Positions 11,909 to 19,709 of a stretch of DNA of 64,000 nt are shown here, piece after piece. The notes beneath the pieces were generated by a model. The model was not told the DNA's origin and ran no database searches. It saw only the letters and a list, made by a program, of their open reading frames with translations. Position numbers and translations under genes: made by a program. Source of the stretch: Glebionis coronaria (Eukaryota > Streptophyta > Magnoliopsida > Asterales > Asteraceae); contig CM046879.1 of assembly GCA_025667525.1 (NCBI GenBank), forward strand, positions 390,871,039 through 390,935,038, read 5' to 3'. The number at the start of each line of letters is the position of its first letter. Within the stretch, counting starts at the first letter, position 1.

Positions 11909-11915
11909 GGGGGAG
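11909..11915 (+). other. Polypurine tract of Athila-like element
   Basis: GGGGGAG, within TTTAGTATGGGGGAG, directly abuts the 3' LTR and is the expected primer for plus-strand DNA synthesis. Confidence 0.85.
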
Positions 11916-14900
11916 TGATGAGACTGCTTTTATACATGGTCTCATCGTCCAAAACAGCCTTAAATTGCATAAAATATCATAAAATAGACCAAATATATGC
12001 TCGTGTTTGTTACTTGTGTATTTTTAGGTACGGATATTGAGGAATTGGCAAAAGAACACAAGAATCAATCAAAAACGAACACGGGAAATGAAGTCGCACA
12101 ATGAACCGGGCCCAAGTTTGGAATTTTGCAAAATGACCCTTGAAGAATTGAAGATTGGCAAAAATGGCCCCTCATCTTTGAAGAACTTGTCACATTTGAC
12201 CCTCAAAATATCAAATGTACAAGTATAATCCTTAATGTTTGAAGATTGTACAAGATCAGTCCCTGGAATTTGAAGATAATACAAGTTAAGCCCTTGGAAA
12301 AAGTTTTTGGAAGAGTTTGTGCCACTTTTGACAAGTTGTCAAAAGTTGACAAAGCTATAATTAGACGCTGATGGGAATTTTTACAAAGTGAAAGAAAGTT
12401 AATACCTTGGGGACTCAATCTGCCAATTAACCAAACAAACCCACCCAACCAGGGTGTGACACCTCAGCCCTACCCACCCTTTTTACCCACCAACCCATAA
12501 CCCTTAACCAAACCCGACCCTACCCAATACCCTATACCCAGTTTAATTTATTAAACTTGGTCAACTGGTCAAAACCCACCCACTAACCCTTTTTCCCCCC
12601 ATAACACATTTTTTAAATGTGTTTATACCAAAAACGAATCAAAAACTTTCCTTAATCCCATTTGAACCCTAATCACCCCCAGGTCGAATCAAACCCAAAT
12701 CAAGGGGTTATGAGCTCAAAATGTGCAGATTGTTAATTCACGTTCTCCTCACCCAAACCCACTCAACCAAAACCCTCCACGTGTCCTGTGGTCCTCACAA
12801 ATGCACTCCCCTGCTCCATCACTTTCACCCAAAACCCCACCCCCGACCAGATAAACGAATGGATACATCTCCTTTGTCCCCAAGGTTCATCCAACGCTCA
12901 AGATTGAAGATTCCAAGCTGGCATCCAGTACATGATCACATGGGCACGATTTTGACCCATTTTCAGTCAAATCTTCAAGGGCTTTTTAGGCATTTCAGTT
13001 AGCTAGGGTTTCACATTCTAGAATAGTCTTTTAGTTCTATTTAAAGGGAATGAGCCTGTTCATTCACCTTTTGTTCCAGAATTTTAGCTAATCACTTGTA
13101 ATTCCTTTTTTAAGAAATAAAGTTTGGTATTTTTAATATAAAGAGTAATTCCTTTTATGTTTTTAAAAAGTTTGTGTGTTGTGTTTATGCTAAGTTCTGA
13201 GTTCCAATTTAAAAGTTGTTAAAGAGTTGTTTGAGTTTTCAAAATTCAAAAGATTTTGAAAAGTGCTTTAATTTTCAGAAAGTTTAAAGGAATTGGGAAG
13301 TGAAAGTGGACTAATCCCTTTGATTTTCTGAGTTTGAGTGTTTTTAAGACGTGTTTGAAAGTTTAAAAAGATTTGTGTAAGGTTTTTAAGAAAGAAAAAA
13401 GTTAAACAGAATATCCATATTGTTTGTGTTTTTTGTGTTTTCTTGGATTTTTCTTAAACAGGTGAAAGGTTTTGATTTGTTAGAGATTCAGCACCAACCC
13501 GAGTTGGTAGGAGGTGGTTGTGCAACCACAAGGGCTTTGGATGTAAAGCCCTAAGGTAAAACTCCTTTTACCTTGTTAAAAATTTCAGAAAAAGTTGTGG
13601 CTTATGTGATTTGAATGAGTATTTGATAATTGTTGTTAAGAGTTGTTTGATTTGTGTTCTTGTGAGCTTATATGCATGTTTGATGCAATTTGAATCAGTT
13701 TGGATAGATTTAGTAGGCTTTTGATTTGAAAAATCTTGTTTTCAAGTTTTAATAGGGTGTTTGGATCCTTGTTTTAGCAGGATAGAAAATTAGATTGTGC
13801 TTTTAAAAAAAGGTGTTAAAGAGTTAAAATAGGGTTGATTAGAGTTACATGTTAGTCTTAGGTTAACTAGGATCAAGTTTGAAGCAATTTGCATGTTAAA
13901 AGAGTGAAAAGAGTAAGCAAAATCTGCATATCACTCTTTCTGCTTATTGTGATTGAAAAATTGTTCAAGAACTTGTAATCTGTTTAGACTTAGGGTGTCT
14001 AAGGTTTGCAGTTTGATTGTGTACCATTTGGTGATTGTGTGTGCAAAGTTTGGTTGTTTGAAACTCATTAGTGTGCAATTTGTTAACCTAATAGACCACC
14101 AGACCTGCTCTTAAGTTTTCAGAAACATTGAATATCCTTAGTGTGCTTGGTTTGTGTGAATTTTGTGCTAAGTATTGCTGATTTGTGATTTGTTTTGACT
14201 CCCTTCACTCAGAAAGAGTGAAGGGGTGCCTTGTTTATCCACAACACCACTCAAACAAAGCCAAGTCCTCTTGGTCCAAATTGCATAAGCTAAAGAAGGC
14301 ATACTCTTGTTAATCAGAAATATAAGCAGACCTGGGCACATTTTAGCTCATAAATCACTTAATATTTGTTTGTTTTTTATTTGGTTTGTGTTTTTGTGCT
14401 TAGAAAAGTTTCTGGATTCAAGTTTTTTAAATTAAAAAAAAAAAAATACTTTGCCAAAAAGGACGTGGCCAGGACTCGAACCTGCGCCACTCCTCCCACA
14501 CACATACGCTCTAACCATCTGCCCTAGGGTCTTTGACTGGTATACTCTTGCAAAGTCTAATATATAAGGTATTTGTGTTTTGGCTTTTGTAAAATAAGCC
14601 GTGACCTTTTTGGCTTATTTTAGCTTATTTATTAAGCTTTTTAGCTTCTTATCATTTTTCTTAGGATTATAATAGGTTTTAGGATTTTTCTGTTCAAAAG
14701 TTTTATTTTTCCTTTTATTTAATTATTTAATAGGATTATTTTTAGTTTTATATTTAGAAAGTCTTTTAAAAAATATTAAACAGTAGTATAAAAATACAAA
14801 AAATAGTTTTTAGGTTTTAATTTGTATTTTTGAGGTTTACATATAAAAAAGTTTTCAAAAACTTTAATTTTTGATTTTATTTAATTTTAGGGTTTTTTGG

Positions 14901-15735
14901 CAACTTTAAAAATTAATATAAAATTAATTAAAAGGTTTTAGAAACTTTTGTTTACATTTTCTTCTTAGTTAGATTATTTAGGATTTTTGAGGATTTTTTA
15001 GAATTTATTTGAGAACTTTTTATTTTTTGGATTATTTTATTATTATTTTATTCATAAAAATCAAAGTTTTATTTTTATTTCTTTTTCATTTTTCCTAGGT
15101 TCTATATCATTAATTAGGACTTTTCCCATTTGTAGAATAATTTTTAGGCTTTTCAATTAATTTTTAGAATTAATTTAAGATTTAATAGATTTTAATAGTT
15201 TTTAGGAGTTTAAAAATAGTTTAATTTGGTTTTAAAATTTTTAAAAATAGTTTTTAGTTTAATTAGGTCATTTTTTAGGTTTACAAATTATAAAATCTTG
15301 TTTAGGGCTTTTTAATATTTAAAAGTGATTTTTAGGGCTTTAATTAGCATTAAAAAGTCATTATTAAATTAATTAGAAGGTTTTGGCAAGTTTGGATTTT
15401 TTGTAAACTCTTAGAATCTTATTTGGGATTTTTAGTAATTTTTAGGAATTTTTAGATTAAAATTTTAAATTTTGTGTTTTTTTACGTTCTACGTCGTAAC
15501 TTTCTAGTAGTGTTTTTGCCTTATTTTTCTATTTTTTCGTCTTCGTCATTTTCTCTTCTTTTCTTCTCATTAATAATCAAAAACATAATCAATCATTCAT
15601 TACACAACGCACTAGCCTCCTCGAGAGAACGATACCCACTCATTTGGGTCATAAGTGCTTGGTTTTCCTAAACCGACGCTTAATACTTACCGCTTTTACC
15701 TTGTTTTCCTAAACAAGTGTAATTTTACTATATCA
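11916..15735 (+). repeat. 3' LTR of Athila-like element
   Basis: A 3,820-bp copy of the 5' LTR, nearly identical. Visible differences include CGGCC/CAGCC near the start, a few C/T changes, poly(A) length changes near 14435-14446 and about 25 extra bases at about 15150-15175. It ends TATATCA next to CGTAC. The tRNA-like B box recurs at 14472-14482 on the minus strand. Confidence 0.95.
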
Positions 15736-15740
15736 CGTAC
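15736..15740. repeat. Right target-site duplication (CGTAC)
   Basis: Matches 2223-2227 and joins directly to the remaining copia A gag sequence CTTCCGTCAC. Confidence 0.97.
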
Positions 15741-15930
15741 CTTCCGTCACTGTACCATAATCTAATGGTCCATTGAGCACCGATGCCCAAATTAGATGTC
15801 CATTCTCCTTGTTCAACATATAAAGTTCCATTCGGGAAGCCCATTCCTCATACATAGTCTTCACCAACATTGGTGGACGATTATCCGTACCCGAGAGGAT
15901 GGAATTATCCGTAAGAGATGTGTACTCCAT
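15741..15930 (-). pseudogene. Copia A gag, N-terminal 64 codons
   Basis: The gag frame starts at ATG 15930 (MEYTSLTDNS) and continues through NRPPMLVKTMYEEWASRM before it meets the Athila-like insertion. It then hits a stop within the inserted LTR at 15733. The equivalent uninterrupted N-terminus is at 39755 and downstream in the right unit. The motif order (TDKSILSGTDNRPPML) is that of a Ty1/copia Gag N-terminus known from Asteraceae elements. Confidence 0.9.
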
Positions 15931-16110
15931 TTCAATAAGTTAAGATTTACAAACGTTGATCGATCAATGAAAGAAAGTAAATGTGTTTGTTTTTGTGAGT
16001 TGAAGTCGAGAAACAAAGTTAAAATCCCCTAAAATATGTTCTCAATAAACCAAAAATTCCAAGTCAAAATTACACACGATTCGAAATTTTTTATGGAAAA
16101 ATTTGTGATT

Positions 16111-16455
16111 ATCGGAATAGTGATCGGAATAGTGATCGGAATGATGATCGGAATGAACCCTAATCGGAATGTATCTAAACTGAATACCAATCTGAATACC
16201 AATCGGAATGCCGTGATCGGAATACCAATCTGAATACCAATCGGAATGCTGTGATCGGAATACCAAATCTGAATACCAATCTGAATACCAATCGAAATGT
16301 CGTGATCGGAATACCAAATCTGAATACCAATCTGAATACCAATCGGAATGCTGTGATCGGAATACCAAATCTGAATACCAATCTGAATACCAATCGGAAT
16401 GCCGTGATCGGAATACCAATCTGAATACCAATCGGAATGCTGTGATCGGAATACC
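16111..16455 (-). repeat. ATCGGAAT-type minisatellite in copia A leader
   Basis: Higher-order units of 38 and 51 nt, built from AATACCAATCTG and AATCGGAATG blocks and each ending GTGATCGG, are repeated about six times. They are preceded by simpler ATCGGAATAGTG units. The right unit holds the same array at 39936-40280. Confidence 0.9.
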
Positions 16456-16463
16456 TAAACCCT

Positions 16464-16521
16464 ATTCCGATTACACAGATCGGAATGTACTATAAACCCC
16501 TTTCCGATGACCTGATCGGAA
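16464..16521 (-). other. Two leader hairpins built from the ATCGGAAT motif
   Basis: ATTCCGAT (16464-16471) pairs with ATCGGAAT (16479-16486) around a 7-nt loop. TTCCGAT (16502-16508) pairs with ATCGGAA (16515-16521) around a 6-nt loop. Both are perfect stems at the start of the leader in the sense direction. Copia B has an equivalent at 30662-30682. Confidence 0.65.
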
Positions 16522-16772
16522 TAATTTCCACTTTTCTCGGACAAAACTCAACCAATTCGTGATTTTAAGCCAAAAAATGATCAAAACACCCAAAAATTTT
16601 GTGTTTTTAGCCAAAGTAACTATACCAAATCCCTACCACAACTATGTAGAAGATTTGTATCAAGAAAAAAACCATCAAAAACACAAAAAAAAAAAAATTG
16701 GACGTGTGAAAATGGATCAAAAATGGCGAGATAATCAAGAACACAAACACATGCACAATACAATCATCCCAT

Positions 16773-16786
16773 GGCTCTTGATACCA
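16773..16786 (-). other. Copia A primer-binding site (initiator tRNA-Met type)
   Basis: On the minus strand TGGTATCAAGAGCC follows the LTR after two bases. It is the usual copia PBS TGGTATCAGAGCC with one extra A. Confidence 0.8.
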
Positions 16787-16788
16787 TT

Positions 16789-17109
16789 TGTAGGATATGT
16801 AAATCTTGCTTATGTGTTAGAGAGAGAAAGAGATAGAGAGATGGTGGATTACACACACTTAGAGAGAGAAAGAAATGTTTACTATGTGAAAATATGAATA
16901 ACCACACCACCCTCTCCATCAAAGGAGAGGGTTTATATACCCAAGCCCTTGTCATGGGCTTGGGCTTACATTTGGGCCGGCCTACACATGTTGTAGGCTA
17001 GGCTTGTTCTTGTTTAATAAATAAAGAAAGTTAACTAAACTACGAGCTATTACATGGATTATCGTTGGAGTGACCGATCCTTCTTAATACGTAAACCGTA
17101 TTTCCAACA
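16789..17109 (-). repeat. Copia A 5' LTR
   Basis: This 321-bp LTR on the minus strand begins TGTTGGAAATACG and ends CATATCCTACA, with the PBS next to its end. It contains a TATA box, site II-like GGCCCA and an AG-rich transcribed part. The partner 3' LTR lies left of the window. The right-unit copy is at 40613-40933. Confidence 0.9.
16909..16998 (-). promoter_or_regulatory. Copia A LTR core promoter with stacked hairpins
   Basis: The minus-strand TATA box TATATAAA (16932-16939) lies between two perfect inverted repeats: CCAAGCCC/GGGCTTGG (16941-16948 and 16956-16963) upstream and ACCCTCTCC/GGAGAGGGT (16909-16917 and 16924-16932) downstream. A third, GCCTACA/TGTAGGC (16980-16986 and 16992-16998), flanks GGCCGGCCCA, which contains a plant site II element (TGGGCC). 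Confidence 0.65.
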
Positions 17110-17219
17110 TTACACAATTTCATCCACCCTTCTGCCTGAAGATACAATTTGATAGGGAAAAGGTATAAATTAACATAAAGATTGAAATGAAATGATAATG
17201 CTTGATGACTGAAATTTAT
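17110..17219. other. Element C internal fragment next to copia A
   Basis: A short stretch of element C between the end of its recognisable gag and the copia A LTR. No further motif is visible. Its junction with copia A marks the insertion point of copia A into element C, but the matching 5-bp target duplication would lie left of the window. Confidence 0.4.
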
Positions 17220-17928
17220 ACCTTTTCTCAGGATGAGCTTGTTCCTCGTAGTCATCACGCTCATGTAGCATTTCCAAGCTATGTGCTACATCATTAACTT
17301 GTGCCACATTAGTGTAAGTATCACTAAGAAAAAAATCTGGTGTAGAGGCGTGCAGAGCCCAGCGAAAGTGCTTAGCTTGTTCTTTTGCCGCAGCGCCTAG
17401 AAATCCAGCCAACCTAAGATACCTCTGCATGAACTCAGTGCTAGTCTCTCCAGTTCTCTAACGAATAGAATGATAGTCCATCTTGAGTCCCTCCTGCTCA
17501 GATGTCGGAAAGAACTGCCCATAAAACAGAGTCTTGAACTGCTCCCAAGTCAACGCAGCTAACCACGCATCACCTCCATTTGCTACCTTGTATGCCCTCC
17601 ACCAATGCAAGGCATATCCCTCAAACTTATAGCAAGCTAACCTTGCCTTGTAGACACCATCACATCTCATAGCATCAAATATTTTCTCCATATGCGAAAT
17701 CCAGTTTTCCGCATCTGATGATATCTCAGCTTTCTCAAAAGATCTAGGTTTCTTCTTATTAAACCTCTCAAGCCAAGTGTGTATATTAACCGGTGAGGGA
17801 GGAGGAGGATTGTTCTGATTGGGAATGTTCTGGTATTCATTCTGAATCTGGTTCCTGATTTGGGGAAGCATGGCTTGCAGAGCTGCTTGGACAGCTGCTG
17901 CTAGCTCATGTTCGCGTGTCATGACCAT
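17220..17928 (-). pseudogene. Element C gag (Tekay/Del-like Ty3/gypsy), truncated
   Basis: The likely start is ATG 17928 (MVMTREHELAAAVQ); the frame extends upstream to 18000 without a better start. The Retrotrans_gag core is clear: WLERFNKKKPRSFEKAE, NWISHMEKIFDAM, ACYKFEGYALHWWRAY, FKTLFYGQFFP. A TAG at 17458-17460 interrupts the frame, which continues in register as RTGETSTEFMQRYLRLAGFLG. The protein ends where copia A inserted, so protease and pol are missing. The domain layout matches chromovirus (Tekay) Gag. The right-unit copy at 41044-41752 carries one more stop. Confidence 0.85.
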
Positions 17929-18359
17929 CTGATAGTTTAAAAAGAACACGAAATGATTAATCTGATTAGAACATATGATTAACATAAGAAAATGATGCAT
18001 GAAATAGTTTATGAAAGCATAGGCAATGAAAATGACATGAGTTTGGGTGAACGCCTATGGGTCGGTTCACCAGAACAAAATTGACATAACGAGGATGAAA
18101 GCCTATGGGTCGGTTCATCAAAACAAAATGATATGAGCTAATGTGAACGTCTATGGGTCGGTTCACCAAGCAAAATAATTCGAATAAAAGCACATGCGAC
18201 TAAATATGGCCAGTCTTGTACTAACCATTACTTAGTCAAAATTCCTGCAACAATGATACATGAAATAAATGCATGAAAACAAACTGTCAGTTTATGGAAG
18301 ACACTGATGACTACCCACTAGTCACAGGTCAAATTTTAGAGCCTACAGGTCGAAACCTT
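17929..18359 (-). other. Element C untranslated leader
   Basis: About 430 nt between PBS and gag. The notable content is the three-hairpin repeat at 18046-18167. The short minus frame through it (16-residue periodicity with NRPIG) follows from the 48-nt repeat and is unlikely to be a protein. Confidence 0.6.
18046..18167 (-). repeat. Three 48-nt-spaced hairpins with identical loop core
   Basis: Three inverted repeats start at 18046, 18094 and 18142, exactly 48 nt apart. Each keeps the loop core CTATGGGTCG. Stems are GGTGAAC/GTTCACC, GATGAA/TTCATC and GTGAAC/GTTCAC. The second differs from the first by a G-C to A-T pair exchange that preserves pairing. The right-unit copies are at 41870, 41918 and 41966. 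Confidence 0.8.
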
Positions 18360-18372
18360 GGCTCTGATACCA
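18360..18372 (-). other. Element C primer-binding site (initiator tRNA-Met)
   Basis: TGGTATCAGAGCC on the minus strand is the canonical PBS, 4 nt from the LTR terminus TGTTACA. Confidence 0.9.
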
Positions 18373-18376
18373 TAAT

Positions 18377-19319
18377 TGTAACACGCCATTTGGATAAATA
18401 GACCGTTACGTAGTAGTTATGGCATGTCATCAAAGCATGCAAGGTAAATGTCTAAAAACATTAAATGACCATAAAGAATCCGGAAACAACATCGGATCCA
18501 ACATAAGCTCCACACATGAAATGCATAAGTATGGAAGGTAAAGGAAAGGACTAAAAAATGTGCAGCAAAGCAAAAGTATGTAAATTCATTAAAGAATGAA
18601 AGAAGACTGACGCCTAATTCCATGCATGTACTCTTGATTCCTAGCTTTTCCCTTTAGTACCTGCCGTATTGGGACATGAAAAGAGAAATACAGCTGAGCA
18701 ATACGCTCAGTGTGCGGATATATAACATAGAATGTAAAGCATAAACATAAGCAAGTAATGAAATGAAATGAATAGCAGCGAAATAAATGTATGTCCTGGA
18801 AAGCCTGGTTTAAGTTCATAAGACTGGTTTATATTTTTGAAAAGACTAATTTTTAGTTTATCTCGAAAATCTGTATTTTAAATATGTCCGGAGTCCATAT
18901 AGGTCATGTTATATCAACGTACATGAATACTTAGAGGGGTGACCTCATCATGCAATTTGAGAGGCTTCCTGTAATTAATATATAAAATGAGTGGAGGGAT
19001 CAGCTCCTATAATGGATGCAAGACACACACCGCAGTTACCATGAAATCATATTAATTTGTCCTAGGATGCACCCATTCTCCCCACATGATAATAGTAACA
19101 AAGGCCAAATAACGTAAAGGGACGCTGCGAGCAATCACTCTCACCGCAAAAGAGTCATAACACCGGTGCCTCTAGTGCTAAGGTTATGGAACCCCCATAA
19201 CTAGGTGAAACTGGCATGCATGTATATAGCTCAGACAATCTAAAATAATCATAACATATACTGATGTGTTTAAGACACGTACACTACTGGGAAAACAGAT
19301 GGCTGCAAACGAGGAAACC
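18377..19319 (-). repeat. Element C 5' LTR, part adjoining the PBS
   Basis: This part begins TGTAACACGCC on the plus strand, that is, it ends GGCGTGTTACA in the element's sense. It is interrupted at 19319 by copia B and resumes at 31334. A small hairpin CTGAGC/GCTCAG (18694-18710) has a counterpart in the element D LTR. There is no coding content. Confidence 0.8.
19315..19319. repeat. Left target-site duplication (AAACC) of copia B
   Basis: AAACC precedes the LTR terminus TGTTGTCCC and recurs at 31329-31333. The same pair flanks the right-unit copy at 43139-43143 and 55153-55157. Confidence 0.96.
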
Positions 19320-19700
19320 TGTTGTCCCATGTATTTGTGATGATTAAGCAATGAAGAAAGAGAGAAAATAGATGAAGAAGAGATGAATTCCTAGAGAGAG
19401 AAAGTAGTGAGAGAAAGTAGAGAGGGAAATGATTAACTTGGTGAGATTAGATTAAGAAAAGAAGTTACAAATGACCATCCACCCTCCTAACATGCTAGGA
19501 GGGTAGTATATATAGTCCACCCACATGCGGGCTTTAATGGACTATATATTGGGCCGGACTTGTCTTTTGGACATTAATTAGTTTAAATCCAAGCCCGTGA
19601 ACCACGACTAAATAACTATTTATTACAACGTTCTAATAAATATTACAATAGAAACCTATGACCGAACATTCTTGTTTGACTCAATATTTTGAGGCTAACA
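19320..19700 (-). repeat. Copia B (left copy) 3' LTR
   Basis: This 381-bp LTR differs from its partner (30948-31328) by two substitutions that I can see, and the right-unit element carries the same two differences. It holds the palindromic promoter: ACCCTCCTA/TAGGAGGGT (19481-19504) and a 12-bp inverted repeat ATATATAGTCCA/TGGACTATATAT (19508-19519, 19538-19549). Confidence 0.95.
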
Positions 19701-19709
19701 ATCTCCCCC
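19701..19709 (-). other. Copia B polypurine tract
   Basis: The minus strand reads TTGGGGGAGAT directly before the 3' LTR. Confidence 0.85.

Larger units (their letters stand above)
2228..15735 (+). mobile_element. Athila-like Ty3/gypsy retrotransposon encoding only Gag-protease
   Basis: This is a complete LTR element of 13,508 bp: two LTRs of about 3.8 kb, a PBS matching tRNA-Asp, one gag-protease ORF, a 1.9-kb non-coding 3' part and a polypurine tract. It has TG...CA termini and a 5-bp target duplication. Long LTRs, the tRNA-Asp PBS, the DLGAS protease motif and the TATGGGGGAG tract are typical of the Athila lineage. Reverse transcriptase, RNase H and integrase are absent from the internal region, so it would need enzymes from a related autonomous element. 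The LTRs differ by roughly eleven substitutions by eye plus one indel of about 25 bp, which indicates a recent insertion. It sits inside copia A gag, in the left duplication unit only. Confidence 0.93.
15931..16772 (-). other. Copia A untranslated leader
   Basis: About 840 bp separate gag from the PBS. The leader contains the ATCGGAAT repeat array (16111-16455), two hairpins (16464-16521) and a segment around 16540-16640 that is nearly identical to the copia B leader (ACAAAACTCAACCAAT, TTTTAGCCAAAGTAA). A 129-codon frame across the repeats (16042-16431, minus) is a by-product of repetition, because unit lengths of 38 nt shift the frame. Confidence 0.65.

Noticed and set aside
16042..16431. 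129-codon minus frame with SDWYSDWYSD repeats in the copia A leader
   Set aside because: It follows from the minisatellite; units of 38 nt shift the frame, an overlapping frame of equal kind exists, and no start context or homology supports a protein.
16111..16455. CRISPR-like array of direct repeats
   Set aside because: Units are contiguous without unique spacers and lie in a eukaryotic retrotransposon leader.
17966..18193. 75-residue minus ORF with repeated NRPIG
   Set aside because: The 16-residue period is the translation of the 48-nt hairpin repeat; paired stem changes favour an RNA explanation.
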